NCBI GenBank assembly: GCA_025201375.1
Contig: JAIWZP010000021.1
Location: forward strand, 186,001 to 250,000
Direction of reading: 5' to 3'
Length of the DNA: 64,000 nucleotides
Source: Gongronella butleri
Lineage: Eukaryota; Mucoromycota; Mucoromycetes; Mucorales; Cunninghamellaceae
Shown here: positions 32,882-46,628 of the stretch, piece by piece
How positions within the stretch are numbered: the first letter of the stretch is position 1
Layout of the letters: every line of letters begins with the position of its first letter
Position numbers and translations under genes: made by a program
The notes under the pieces: generated by a model
Seen by the model: the letters and a program-made list of their open reading frames with translations, nothing else
The model's database searches: none
Told to the model about the DNA's origin: nothing

Positions 32882-33983
32882 TTAGGCCGTGGATGTTGCC
32901 ATTGTGTGGATGGATTTAGAGGGGTTCATTTGTTTTCTTGAAAAGAGGGCGGGGCGTGGTAAAATGTTGCGGAATCGCGCGATGGAGCGCGATGACGTGA
33001 CAACGGCAGGGGCCGGGGCGATTTTTTTTGCTGGTGCAGCTGGTGCAGGGGTGGCGTCGTGGTGTTGGCCTCTGTAGATGGAATTGGCGATGGTGGGAGC
33101 GACGGAGGCTGCATCGTTGGCATCTTCCTCGTGCATGACGGTGGTCATCATGGATTGCGACGTGACGATGCGGCCGGATGGCTTTTGCGCGCGTCTTGCA
33201 CCATCGCGCTGGTGCTGTTCAAAGTTGGAGTAGCCCTTTTTCGCGAGTGTGGTGGATGTGGTGGATTTGGAGAGCTTTTCACGGGGCGACGAGGGCACGG
33301 GCATCATGGAAATGGACTTTTTCAACGAATTGGACGGCTGTGGCGATGGTGTGCGTTGGTGATGGTGACGATGGTCCTTTTGTCGATGATGATGGCGATA
33401 GTGATGGTGGTGATGGCTGTGTCTGGAACGGGAGGACGACGTGGACGACGGAGGCACGCAATGGCTGTGTGAATGGACGGGCATGGCCGAATGATGATGT
33501 TGATGCCTGTGATGCCTGGTGTGGTGGTGGTTGTGCTGGTCATGATGATGATGGTGATGATGATGAGGACTTGGCGATGCATGATAACCACAAGATGACG
33601 GAGCGGCGGCGGGCAATGGAGCACAACAGGACGATGGGGGCGCATACATTGGCTGATGATGGTAAAACGAGGCATTGGACGAAGAGGTAGAGCAGCAAGC
33701 ATCATGCATTGGGGACGGAGGCAAAGGCGGGCATTGTGTGCAACTCCAATCGTGGCATGCGGGCGGGGCGGCATCATTTTTGAAATACATCGTATGACGA
33801 TGATGACTATGGTGATGATGAGGATGATGCGAAGCAGGAGAAGGATGGTGGTGCTGATGGTGATGATGGCTTCCAGTGGAGATGCTGCTGTTGCTGCTGC
33901 TGACGGACTCATCCGAGGACATGGACACAGGGGTTGTGGATGCGAATCGTGTGGGCAAAGACAAGCGACGGACGCGTCGGCGA

Positions 33984-34014
<31 letters not shown>

Positions 34015-36091
34015 CGTGCTCCAATGCCTTCATTGCCTGTGGTGACGGCGACAATGGCGATGGCGGCGACAATGGCTGGACCATTCGTTTTTTCTTCTTC
34101 TTTTTTTGAGATGGTAGGCTCATTTGATTGTTGTCAATGGTCGATGGCGCCGACGATGTCTCGGATTGCCGATCGTCAGCGTGGGCCGTGCGATCCGACG
34201 CGTCTTGGTCTTGAGTTGCGTCCTGGTCCACGGAATGCACGGGCGAATCCATGGTGGGCGAGTGTGTGGACGGCAAAAACGCGTCGGGCAGCGGAATTGG
34301 GCTCGAGTTTCGCGTTTCAGGGGTCATGGGCGGCGCAATTGGCGCAATTTGCACAAATGGCGCGTCATCGACGCGTTTCTTTTTTTCCATAGTGGGCAAT
34401 GGGCTGCTTTGGCGGCGTGCAGACGACGAGACGTGGTCAGGCGGCCGGATGGGCGCGTCATCGGCCACTTTTGGCGCGGTGAGTGGCGTTGCGGGGCTGC
34501 TCGTGCGTCGTGTGGGTGGCAACTGTGGTCCTGGTGCGGGATCGTGCAGCAATGCCATGGAACGACGTGCCAATGGCGCGTGTTGATGTTGGACAAGCAG
34601 GGACATGGGCCTCGATGGCTGATTTTGTGGATTTTGCTGAATTTGTTGATTTGGCCATGGTTGCTGTTGCAGGAATAGCGTGTCTTGGCCGTAGACAGAC
34701 ATGGACCGTGGCATAGGCTGTGCCTTGGGCAGGTGGTATAGCGACGACGACGCGCGCAATTGCAACGGCGGTGCGGGTGGCATTGTCGGTGAAATGGCAT
34801 TGCCCAATGGCGACGGCGTCAGATGGCCGTTGCCGTTCAAACCTTGATTCGATGCGTAGCTGGGCAGCACAATGTCTGAATGGTAACCCGCCAATGCAAA
34901 TGACGATGGACGGCGAGGTAATGGCGCCAATGGTGACATTTGCGAAAATGATTGCAAATGAGTAGGTGGTGACGCGTCCAATGGCGCGTACGGTGCGACC
35001 ATGGCTTGTTGCTGTGGTTGCTGCATAGGCTGCATGGGCTGCATGGATTGCATGGATTGCATGGCTTGCTGGGGCATGGAAAAGGCCAATGGATGATGCA
35101 TTTCGGCAATGGAGGCGCCTGGAAGCGAATTGGCGACGACCTGCGCGGCGGCGCGTGACGATGGGCGTGTAGATGACACTTGCTGCAAGGGGATGGGGGA
35201 CGAAGACGTGATGGATGACGCGGAAGATACAATGGACATGGACGACGGCATGGACGTTGGTGGTAAATTGCAAGGTGGGGTCATGGACCGGCGGACCTCC
35301 TGCCTGTGCCGCTCCTTCATACGAGCCATGAACGAGCTCGGGTGGTGATACGACGACATGGGCGGCGCCAATGGCTGCTGCTGCTGTTGCTGCTGAGAAG
35401 ATGAAGAAGAACAAGGTTCAATGGCCACCGACCCCGCCGACGACGACGATGGTTTGCGCAAGGACGAGGCAATGGAAATCGACGCTGATGACGATGACAC
35501 GGACGCACCATCCTTTTTGGACGAGATGATGGACGATGCCGATCGCTGTTTGGCAGGAGGTGCTTGATTGTTTGCAGAAAGAGGGGGCGTCGACCCAGGG
35601 GCGCAGCTGAATGCCTTTTCGGGCACCGACTCAGGAGTCGGCAGCATGGCTAAGGCCTTCTCATTCTTGCTAGGGGACACCAACGCCGCCGCGGCTGAAA
35701 TTGGCACGGGAGATGGCGGTGGCAAATCAGGAGTGACTAAGAAAATAAAGAAAAAAAAACAACAAAAAAAAAAGAGGGGGAGCAAAAATGGGCCAGCCCG
35801 CAAGGTAGGAACCCAATGGGCGTAAAAATTGGGGTTAGGTTTCATCTCATGGGGCATATCCTTTGTCTTTTTTTTTTTAAAAAAAAAAGAAAACAACTTA
35901 CATTTGGGCGTCGACAAGCCAGCGTCGAGGCCATGGAGCACATCGTCAAGAAGGCTGCCGTGTGTAAAAGCAAACGCGTCTGGCATCTGTGTCGTCAAGA
36001 CCGGCGCGTCGACGACAGACGCTTTTTCAACACGTGTCTCCACATCCTTGGCCTTTTTCTTTTTAAACAGATTGCGAAAGAGATGGCCCAT
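32882..36091 (-). CDS. Large Ser/Pro/His-rich protein of unknown function, 1014 aa
   Basis: Two exons on the reverse strand, 36091-35902 and 35736-32882. The N-terminus is MGHLFRNLFKKKK, a short basic-amphipathic start that could bind membrane. Most of the rest is predicted disordered: Ser-rich blocks, a methionine/glutamine repeat (MQSMQSMQPMQPMQQPQ), poly-Q, and several His clusters (for example HHHHQHHHPSPASHH and SPHHHHHHHH) at about residues 690-860. Short Ser/Pro motifs suggest phosphorylation. The C-terminus has a basic conserved-looking piece (IARFRNILPRPALFSRK). No known domain; the His clusters could bind metal. The antisense ORFs are shadows of the skewed composition. Confidence 0.75.
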
Positions 36092-36099
36092 CTTTCAAG

Positions 36100-38780
36100 A
36101 AACGACGAACGAACAAAATGGGAAAAGGGGGAAAAACGGAAAAAAGACGCAATTAAAAGGCAATTGAAAAAGAAAGAAAAAAGAAAAAGAAAAAGAAAAA
36201 AAAGGAAAAACGCGAAAGAAAGGAAGACGGCGACTGAAAAAAAAAAGAGTCCGCCCTTTTTTTCGTCTCACCAGCGTACAAAGAGAATCAGCAATCATTT
36301 ATGCATGAGGACCCGCCAAGGAGAGGTGGCCAACACCCACCCAAAAGCTAAATCGTCCATTTTTTTAATATGAAACGAATTGGGACGAGACTCGCGCACA
36401 ACAAGGGAGAGCCGTGTTCTCCCCCTCGTTCTTCCCCCCCTCACCTCTTTCCTCCTATTTTGAAAAAAAAGATTCATGCAGCCGCCCAATCATCACCGGT
36501 AAACCTTGCTCATTGTTGTTTTATGGGTCGGCAGGAGAGAAAAAGAGCCATTGTTCTTGCCTCGGTGCGTCTTCCTCCCCCCTCGGTTGCTTCTCCTCAT
36601 TCCCCCCTCCTTCGTCTTTTTCTCCCCCTTTATTTTTGCAGTAATCCGTCGCTCATCTCAATGTTTCTCAATGTTCCCAATGTTTTTCCCCCCCCCTTTC
36701 CCCTTTTTTTTCCTCCTTGGTCGCTCATTGTTGCTCTTTTGACGCTCTTGCCCCCTTGGGCAACCAAGCGACATGATAAATCGTCCTTTTTAAAAAAAAT
36801 CGCGCCATCGACACGCCGCCATGCAACGCATCCCTCGGCTCCTACGAATCCAATTTGCACGCGTTTCGCGCGCGAGCGCGCGTATCATTGCACTTTTCTG
36901 CGCGTCAACAAAGGAGAAACCCCCCGCAGGCCATGCATTTTCTTTTGCATGGCACCAAACGACAACTAAAAAACCTAAACCTGGCATGAAACGACGGGCG
37001 CCTTGGCCCCAATGCATGAATCCACGTTGCATGCCCACTTTTTTTTCTTTCCAGCCATCCACGCGTCAATGCAGCCCATAACTCAAATCGAAAGCGACGC
37101 GACATTTCGTTGTTTTTTTCATGTTTTGCGATACTTTTTGGGGAGGGGAAATTGGTTTTGGTGTTAGATGAAAACGTAAAAAGATCAATGCAAGGGGATT
37201 GAAAGAAGCAGTGGAAGGATCAATGAGCAAAAGCCTGTATCGTCACGACAAGAATGTTGTGTTCCTTTTTTTTTTTTTTAAAAAAAAAAAAAAAACTCAA
37301 AAAGACTTGATTAAACTCGCAAAGCATCCTAGACAAAGGCAATGGGACCAATTTTTTTTTCTCATTGCAACACTCGGCAACACGCGACCGCTTCTGGTGA
37401 CAAGGAAACAAGCTTGGCAATTTTTTTATTTTTTTTACGCTTTGCTTGGATGGTGTTTCAGGACAAAAAAAAGTCGCTCAGTTGACGCGTTCATTGGATC
37501 CTAGGACTCGGACCAAGTGGTACATTGCTCACGAATGCTTGATTTCCAGCGCGTCGTGCCGATATCATGAACCAAGGGCCCGACACATCGGTTTATCAAC
37601 GTTTTTTTTTTTTTTCGATGGGCCCTTGCATTTTTATTTTAAAACAAGAGAAAGAAAAAGAGAGCGCTGGCTCCCTGAAGATGCATTTGCTTGCGTGGAG
37701 AGCAAGTGGAAAAAGGCTGCAGACGCGCATGGGGTCCCTTTTTTTTTTCATTGTTTTAGGCGAATCTTTGGTGGCTAATCAGCGGTTTTAGTGTTGAACG
37801 TGTGATGCCAATGGGGTTCCTCAATAGCCGATGACTAATGAAAACGTCTCTGCCACGACCATGGCCCCTCGTTGGTGCATGAAAATCGCGACGAAAGCGC
37901 GACATTTGCGTTGAAAATCGCCATTTCAAGCTCATTGCCATGGAGCCCAGCTCTCTTTGTCTGTCTTTTTTCATCAACATCCGCTTACTGTCCGCTTTTT
38001 ATTGTCTCAAGTGGCCCGGCACATCGGCCATTGGGTCAGATGACAGGCGAATCGTGATGATAAGGGAGAAAAAGAAACACGTCGACGACGTGACCTAGCC
38101 CTCTTTTCTCTTTTTTTTTTTTGGGGACTTTTATACTTTTTGCCCGCGCTTTTTAGAGTGTAAACAAAAAGCCAATTGACGCCATTCTCCGCATGCACAA
38201 AGGGATGTCAAGCCCACCGGGTCATGGTCGGCGACGGACATGCGATCCCATTGCTACGCGTGCATTTGGATTTCCTTTTTCGATGGCTGGGCCTTTTTTT
38301 TTTTTATTTCTGCTAATTCCATAGCTTTGCGACGCGTGCACAATGGGGATGGTTGCCGTGGCAAAGCCAAGCAATTGGGCACTTGGTCCCATTTTGCTGC
38401 TCTTTTGTACGACCATGGTCGCCTTGATTTGGTGATTGTAGGGTTGGGGGACACAACGCGGACGAGCACGGCGTCGTCCGTGGGCTGGTGAGCCCTGAGT
38501 TTCAACACCATTTATTGCCCATGCGTTTTTTTCATCGGCTTGCTCTTTTTCTTGTTCCTCTCTTTTTTTTTTTTTTTTTTTTTTCCTTTTGTTTCTCTGT
38601 TTTTCGTCGCTTTTATACCTTTATTTTATTTATTCCACGGTCCTCCCCCTTCTTTTATTCCCCACCCCCTTTTTTTTCCCTTGCCACCTCTTGCACTCTC
38701 TGTTTGGCAGAGTGCCATTATTCCCCCCGCCTCCCCACACTCGACTGTTACCCTTTTTTTTTTCTATCCTATTTAGACTT
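36100..38780. other. Intergenic region, about 2.7 kb
   Basis: No gene seen. It is a shared upstream region of two divergent genes (reverse at 36091, forward at 38789). It is rich in T and A homopolymers and C-runs, with scattered ACGCGT words. All open frames are short and low-complexity. Confidence 0.55.
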
Positions 38781-38788
38781 TTTTTTTT

Positions 38789-40012
38789 ATGGGAGCCCAG
38801 CAAAGCCAGCCTCGCGCGAGTCGATCGATGCCATCGTCGCGACGTGGATCGCCTGTTGCGCGTCCCACGAGCATGCTTGTATCGTCGTCATCATCGATGG
38901 GCAAAGAGGCGATGGTGACACGGCGCGACGATCCAAAGCCCGTACAAACAAACCCTTTTGCTTATGTGAGCCGTGCGTCGACGCTGGACGAGTATTTACA
39001 CGCGTCGGTGATGCAGCGCGTGGATGATTTGTACGATGTGCCTTATATTGATGAGGTGCAATCGACCATCAGCGAGCATTCGCAATATTCGGCGCTGTTT
39101 TCCACGCTTTCGTCGCTCAGTCCGTCGTCCATTTCGTCGATTGAATCGCACCTCGATAAGCTGTCGTTGCACGCCAATAACAGCACCAGCAACAGCAGCA
39201 ACAGCCACCGTACGACCATGGAGTCGACGATGATGGAGCGACATCACGTAACACACGATAATAACGCGCACCACGATGTGTCTGCGATCCCCAACACCGT
39301 GGACGATCTGCTTGCGGCGGCTGCCGACAATGCCGAATTGGCATACGGCCTTGCGGTTGCACACTATCACGGTTCTGTCGACGGCACGGCCGATGTTGCC
39401 AAAGCTGCCTATTGGTTTGATCGCGCCGCCGCGCTCGGCACGCCATCGACCGCAGGATTGACGAGCATGGCGCATTATCGTGCAGGGCAGCTCTTGCTGG
39501 CGCAGTCCGGCGCTGCCAGTGCCACGACAACGACAACGACAATGACAAAAACGCAAAATCCGCCTCCACAGCCACAACAAAAGCAGATTCTCGAGCAAAG
39601 AGCGTGGCAGCATCTCGAACATGCGGCGGCGGCCGGTCATGCGCGCGCAGCCTTGCTTGTGGGCAGCCGTGCGCAGGCGTCAAATGACGTGGGCCGCGCG
39701 TTCACTTGTTTCCTTGCAGCTTGGCGCCATGGATGCCTGCAAGGTGAAACTGCCTTGGCCGGTCTGCTGATGCAAATGACCGATCACGACTTTACATTGC
39801 TGGAGATCGACCCCATGGCCCTCTCTCATGCAGCCGCAGCCAACCGCGACCAATTGGCCCTCTATCTTTTGCATCAGGCCGCAAAACAGGTAAAAATTCT
39901 TAAAAAAAAAGGGGGGGTTTAAAAAAAGGGGGGGAGAGGTGGAGCGTGGCGTGATCACATGAACCCAAAAACGAGAAAATGAGAACAATGGGGCTGCGAC
40001 AAGTGTGCCAAA

Positions 40013-40044
<32 letters not shown>

Positions 40045-43000
40045 AAAAAAAAAAAAGTGTGCGACGTTTGGCAAAAATAGAATTCATGCAAGATGGCCAA
40101 GATGGGACCCAAAAAGATGACGACCATGATGGAAAAAAAAAAAAATAGACCATCGCGTGGCTGTTTTGGGTGGTAGAGGGGGCTCATTTTATTCATTTAT
40201 TTTTGATATATCCAGGGCGACTTGCTTGCGACGCTTCAATTGGGTGCTTTGCACACGCAGGCGCCGCATGAGGATGTTGAGCAAGCACTCGAATGGTTTG
40301 ACAGGGCCGGTGTGCTAATCGATGGCGGCCATTACGAAGAAGAAGCGTCCAGCAAAGTGGCCATGTACCATTATTTGCTTGGTCGTGAATACTGGTTGCT
40401 TTTTGGGCGTCAGGCGTTTGATTCGTCGGTTCGATGGACCACGGAAGGCAAGCGGCGTCGGCACCACCATCAATTGGCGGTGGATCATTTTACAAAGGCT
40501 TCTGCGCGTGGATATGCGCCTGCGCAGCGTGCATTGGGCCATCTTTGCTACATTGACGCGCATCCGGACGCGCAGGTACGCGCGCAGCAGCAGAAAAAGG
40601 CGCATCGGTTGTTTTTGGCAGCGGCCGCACAAGGCGATGTGTCATCGATGGGGTTTTTGGGCGAGCAATACCAGCATGGGCACGGGACGGCGCAAAACAC
40701 AGAATTGGCGATCCACTATTACCAGCAGGCGACGCAGGGAGGGTCAGCTGTCGCGCAGCTGTCGCTTGGGACGCTGTTTCATGAACAAGGCTTGTACGAC
40801 CACGCATTACCGCACTTTTTGGCGCTTGCCACGCGGCCGCCTGCAGCGTCCAAGCAAGATGTGCTCGAACAGGACATTTTCAACATCACGTGCCACGCCA
40901 AATTCATGGTCGCCTCGTATCGGCAGGTGGGCCATGCGTGCACGGCCGATCCATGCGCTGCCTTTGACGCCATGCGCCAATTGGCCGACAATGACCACTA
41001 TGCGCCCGCATACCTGCCCGTCGCGCTCGCCTACCAACGCGGTATCGTTGCGCCAAACGTGTCAAAAGCGTCCAATGCATCAAATGCACTAAAAGCATCA
41101 AAAGCATCAATGTTGTCACATTCACCCCCATTGTCCAATTCGTCCCAGTCATCCAATTCATCCAAATCGTCGCTCATTGGCCCCGCAACGCCATCGCCAT
41201 CACCGCCACCCGCCGATGCGGTGATGGTGCTCGAAGCGAATTTGCCATTGGCATTTTCTTATTTTGAAAAGGCGGCGACACTGGACGATAGCTTGGATGC
41301 ACAATTGGCACTTGCGTCCATGTGCGCGAATGGGTACGATTTCCGTGCATTGGATGGCTCTGTGCAGCGCAAGGGCAAGGATCGCACACGCGCGTTCCAT
41401 TGGTATTCATTGGCGGCCGAGCGGCACCAGCACCCCGAAGCCCAGTATTGCCTGGGCATTTATTATGCCAAGGGTCTTGCACCGCTGACCGACAAGGACT
41501 TGGATGCCGCCATGCAACTGTACGACGCGTCAGCACGCCAAGATTACGCGCTCGCCATGGTCCAGCTCGCGCCCTTGTTGATTGCACAAAACCGCGTCGA
41601 TGACGCGCGCCAATGGCTGCAGCGCGCCGTCGACAAGCAATTGCCATCGGCATATCGCGAACTTGCTCTTTTGTACGAGCGCTATTATACGAGCGACCCA
41701 GAAAGCCACGAAAAGGGCTGGCATTTGCTCACACGCGCCATTGAACTCAATGATGCCCAGGCCTGGTGCGTGCGCTCTCGCTACTATGAGCATGGCTGGC
41801 ACGTTCCCCAGGACACCGAAAAGGCATTGACCTGTCTCACAAATGCACTGGAAAAAAAGTATTTAAAGTAAGTTTCTCGCGGAAAATGACGAAAAAATGT
41901 GGAGGAAAAAAAACACGACTGAAAAAAAAAAGAATGACGCGATTGGAAAAAAAAAAAAAGATGGAAAAATGCGTCAACAGTAATATTTTTGCTCATTTTT
42001 TGCTCGATTTTTTTATAATATGGTAGGGCGGCGCTGCTGATTGGCGAATTCCAGGAACGGCACGGCGGGCGCGAGCATGCGCTCGAGACGTACAATGCAT
42101 TGATCAAGCGGCACCCGCTTCGGTCGCAGATTGGCTGGTACGCACGGCTAAACAAGAGCCGATTGCTCGTGCACGCCATGGCCGCCGGGCCGGAACACAC
42201 GCCATCTGCGAATGATAGCCTCGATCAGGTGTTCCGATGGCTACAAGACATGGCTGACCAGCAGCTCGGCAAGGACGCCATTGAACCGCTCTATTTGCTT
42301 GGTAAAACAAGAAAAAAAAGTCGAAATCCATGTTGTTTCTTAATTCGTCTTCCCCTTCCCCCCCCCTTTCCCCCCCTTCTTTAGGTGTCTGCTACGAATT
42401 TGGCATTGGGACGGACGGCAGTCTGGGTCGTGCCAAGGTGGCGTATGAGGAGGCATGCAAGTTGAACGTGCCGGACGTGTCATGGCCCCAGCAGAGTGCG
42501 CGGCTGCGCCTTGCGATCCTGTGCGCCAACCAGGACCAGCCGCGCGAGGCATTGGCCCATATCAGGTGCATGGAGCCGCATCTGCAGCGCATGAATCACC
42601 AATCGCCCGAAACACGGCTGCAAGCGCGCCTTGCGCGTTATTATCTCGGTAAAAAGAAGATCCTCCTAATTTTTTTTTCTCCTTGATTTGGTTCGAAAAC
42701 CTGTTTTCTTTTTGCCGCCGACCCGTTTTGCCTCCCCATCCCCTAACCCTATTTTCTTCTTTTTCTTTTTTAAAGGATATTTCCTCCTTTACGGCGAAAA
42801 GGACGAAACAGACATCGATGGCGGACTCCAATGGCTGCAAGAAGCGGCAGATCAGGGCGAGGGCAAGGCGTGGTACGCGCTCGGTGAATGGGCGCAGCAA
42901 CATGACGCTCCTGACGAGGCGAAAGCGCGGTTTGAAAAAGGCGTGTCGATGGGGCATGCCGGATGTATGCGCGAATTGGCGATGGTGCTGCAACAAGAAC

Positions 43001-44861
43001 ACGCCGGCGACGTGCAATGGGACGGCATGGACGCGTTTGAGCTTTTGAAACGTGCACACAAGCTTGGCGATGTGGAAGCGGCGGTGAAATTGGGCATTGC
43101 CATGCAACACGGACTCGGCACGGCCACGGACGTGCGCGGCGGCGATGTGATGATGGCGCTTGGTCTGCTCCGCGGCGCTGCACAACAGGGCCACAAGATG
43201 GCGGCCATGTACACGGCGCTGGCATTCCAAGAGCTTGGACAGCAGAATTTGGCCGTCGAATGGTTCCAAATCCACCCGGACCATCTGATCAGTCGCGTGT
43301 GGCTCGCGTACTATCGACTAAAGGGCCTTGGCGGCGTTCAGCCCGATGCACGCGCCGCATTTGCAGAACTTTTGGCCATTGTCGACGCGAATGCTTCAAA
43401 TACGTCCGCCACATTGACCAAAGCGGACGATGAGACGCTCAGCTTGGCTCTGTTAATGGTTGGGCGATGCTACGAGGACGGCGATGGCACCACTGCCGAT
43501 GCAGCGCGAGCCATGGTTTATTACGCACGCGCGCAGCAACGAACCCAAGATGTCGAGGCCACGTTCCGTCTGGGCAAGCTACTGTTCAATCAAGGCGGCG
43601 ACGCGGGTCAATTGCGCGCATTCGAGTGCTTTGATGCGGCAGCGTCAAAGGGCCATTTGGAGGCGAAATACATGGTTGGTGTTTACCACGCACGAGGACT
43701 TGGTGGTGTGCGTCGCGACAAGCAGACGGCCATCATCCATCTCCGGCGCACAGTGCAAGCGGGCCACACACGCGCGCATCTAGATTTGGGCCACGTGCTA
43801 TGGGCGGCAAGGCAATGGGACGACGCCTTGAGCCATTTCAACAAAGCCGCCGATTTGCACATTCCCGAGGCCGCGTTCCATTTGGGTCATTTGTATCACA
43901 CAGGCAAAAAGCTACGCAATGGCACGCGCATTGTCCCACAGGATCACAACCGAGCCTTTGCCTACTTTCAAAAGGCCGCCGACCATGGTCACGCCCACGC
44001 CGCTCTCATGCTCGGCTCCTATTACCAGGAGGGCTACGACGCCGCTTTCCATCCCGTCAATCTTGACAAGGCCGCCTATTACTACCAATTGGCCCTCAAA
44101 ACATTCGAATCGCCCGATTCTGGCGAAAACATCGATGACGCCACGCGCCACGCCATTGCCATGTTGCAGCTCGCCAATGCCAAGCTATCACACGCGCTCG
44201 CCGAGCAAGCGACCGATCCATTGGACGCGAATCAACACCATCAACGCGCCTTTGACGCGTTCCTCAGCCTAAGTCCTCTGTTCCGCACCAATTCATCCGC
44301 TGTATCCTCCAACGACGACCTCGACGACCTTGAAGAAACCCAGGATGACAACGAAAATGACAATGACGACGACGACATGCCGTGGTACGACGCCCAATTG
44401 ATGGTTGGCTTTTACTATTTGCACGGCTGGGGTCCCATTGAGAAGAATGAACATGCCGCCATGCGTGCCATTCGCGATGCGGCGCGCCATGGCCATGCCG
44501 ACGCCATGGTCGCCCTCGCAAAGTGCTATGAAGAGGGCCTTGCCGTGCAAAAAGACCAATTGGCCGCCTACGACCATTGGCTTGCTGCCGCCAACCTCGG
44601 TGCCGTCGATGCCATGACCCGTGTAAGCGATTACCTGCGCCACGGCACCGCAGGCCAATACGACATGGACACGGCCGATCTCTGGGACGCAAAGGCATCT
44701 TATCATCGTAAGGATCACATCAAAAAAAAAAAAAAAAAGAAAAGAGAAATTTCATGGCCATTGACACCTTTTTTTATTATTGACTAGGCGAGCGCACATT
44801 TGACGACGCATCGAGCATCTACACGACCACCTCCACTTCATCCACGTCCTCCAGCATCTAA
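38789..44861 (+). CDS. Large Sel1-repeat (TPR-like) protein, about 1765 aa
   Basis: Six exons: 38789-39889, 40216-41867, 42027-42301, 42385-42648, 42776-44707, 44788-44861; phases agree. After a Ser-rich, disordered N-terminal ~170 residues the protein is a long array of Sel1-type helical repeats, for example LGEQYQHGHGTAQNTELAIH, CLGIYYAKGLAPLTDKDLD, LGIAMQHGLGTATDV, VGRCYEDGDGTTADAARAM, VGFYYLHGWGPIEKNEHAAM and LAKCYEEGLAVQKDQLAAY. These solenoids act as scaffolds; fungal members include chitin synthase regulators and ERAD partners, but I cannot assign this one. The start MGAQQSQ fits the N-myristoylation pattern (Gly2, Ser6), suggesting membrane attachment. A Ser/Asn-rich loop interrupts the array near 41060-41200. 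The last exon adds a short Thr/Ser tail. Confidence 0.85.
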
Positions 44862-45154
44862 TCCCCCCCTCCATCCATCGACATCATAGGACATAATAGA
44901 CTCTATTCCAATGCAGCCTCTGCGCCTCCCCCACCCCTTGATCCCCTTTTTTTCTTTTTATCTCCCTTTGCATCCCCCATTCTTCATTTGCTCTCCCCCA
45001 TGCACATAATTGTATGTTTCTCGTCATTCTACGTCTCTTATTTCTTTTTTTCACCATGTAATAGCCAAAATAAAGCGCAATCTATGATTTTTGATCCGGA
45101 AAATGCGAAGCATCGAAAAGGGAAGGCAGCCACATGGTGGTCCCCATCCTCGCA

Positions 45155-45193
<39 letters not shown>

Positions 45194-45532
45194 CCCTGTA
45201 CACCTTTTTTTTTTGCCAAGCAAGGCCCTCACTTTTTGATTGCATTCATGGCGCATGGCCGTCTCGAATGCATGACCTCGGTCGTTTCTCTCTTTTCAGC
45301 CTTTTCCACTCTCCCCCACTCTTTGGCCATGTGGACAATTACATCAAAATGGTCGGTTTAGAAGTTTAAAAAAGCTATAAATAATACGAAAAGGAGGAGG
45401 AGCGAAAGACTAGTGCAGTAACGTCATAAAAATACAAGCATTAGTGGGTGGAAACAGGGGAGAGAGAGAGAAAAAAAAAAAAAAAAAAAAGGAGAAATAG
45501 GCGGATCTTGGCCCTGACTGTTCTTTTTTTTT

Positions 45533-46628
45533 TTATCTTGCGGCGTCGGGCTTGTGGATTTCTGGAGGCGAGCCGCTGCCCGTGTGGGCTGTGGCGGCGC
45601 CGGAGCTAGGCGTTGGCGGCAAGGGGGCCATCATGCCTGGGTTGGCGGCGTACGCTTGCTGCTGATGCTGTGGCTGCTGGTCGTAGATGGGCTGGCCCGC
45701 GGCGTCATAATAGTAGCCATTCTCGTCATAGTAGCCGCCGTCTTGCGGGTAGTAGTAGCCGCCATCGTGATACTGCTCGTAGCCCGTGGCATGCGCAGGA
45801 TAATCGCCGTAATAATTGCCCTGGTCGTTCATGCGCGGCAATGTCGGCGACGCCGCCGCTGCCGCGCTGCCCACCAGCGTCTTGTTCGCCGTCTGTGGCG
45901 TGGCCATGCCCGCATTGGCCATGGCCGGCGAACGGTGGTGCGGGAAATCACGTTCGGCAAGCCCAAACTCGTCAAAGTTGGCAGGACGACGCTTGCGCGT
46001 CTTGCTCGTGCACCCGCCACGGCGGTTCAACCAGGTCACAATACCACCAAGAAGGGCAAGACCCACTTTTTTTTGTTTTTAGGGAGATAAAAAAAAAAAA
46101 GAGAGAGTGCGAGTGAGCGACAGGTTTTGGCGTGGGAGAACAAAAAGAGGCGGTTTTTTCTGCGCGCCATTCCCCCTTTTTCTCCTCTTTTTTTTCTCAT
46201 CCCCACCCCCTGTAAACAAGGGCAGCTTCGTCTTTACCAATGCCACCGACAACAATGCCCACAATGGCACCCGTCGCAAGGACAGGCTCGGATTTGTTCG
46301 TGGGCGTCGACGTGCCCGTGTTCGACGACACAGACGACGTCGTGGATTCGGTGCTCGTGGACGGCTGCGACGACGTCGATGGCACAGACGACGACGACGG
46401 CGTCGACGAAGGCAGGGACGACGACGATGAAACGGGCACCGACGAAGACGAAGAGATGGGTGGGATAGATGACGACGACGGCGGGTTGGACGAAGACGAT
46501 GGCGGAATAGAAGATGACGACGATGTTAGTGGAGGAACGGACGACGACGACCCGATCGTGGGGAAAATCTGCCCCGAGACGGCTTGGAAACATAGCAGGG
46601 CTATGACCAAGACGTAAAGAGCTCGCAT
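45533..46628 (-). CDS. Ser/Thr-rich single-pass membrane protein, 307 aa
   Basis: Two exons on the reverse strand, 46628-46238 and 46065-45533. A signal peptide (MRALYVLVIALLCFQAVSG) is followed by ~100 residues of Ser/Pro/Thr, typical of an O-mannosylated stalk. One membrane helix is split exactly by the intron (ATGAIVGIVVGGIVGLALLG...), then NRRGG and a basic stop-transfer segment. The cytoplasmic tail is Tyr/Gly/Gln-rich (YYGDYPAH, DGGYYYPQDGGYYDENGYYY) and Pro-rich at the end. This layout resembles fungal cell-wall sensors of the Mid2/Wsc type or Skg6-like proteins, but no WSC domain is present, so the role is inferred only. Confidence 0.8.

Noticed and set aside
33178..35825. Many long forward ORFs opposite the His/Ser-rich gene
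   Set aside because: They mirror the biased composition of the reverse-strand coding exon and lack any domain; shadows.
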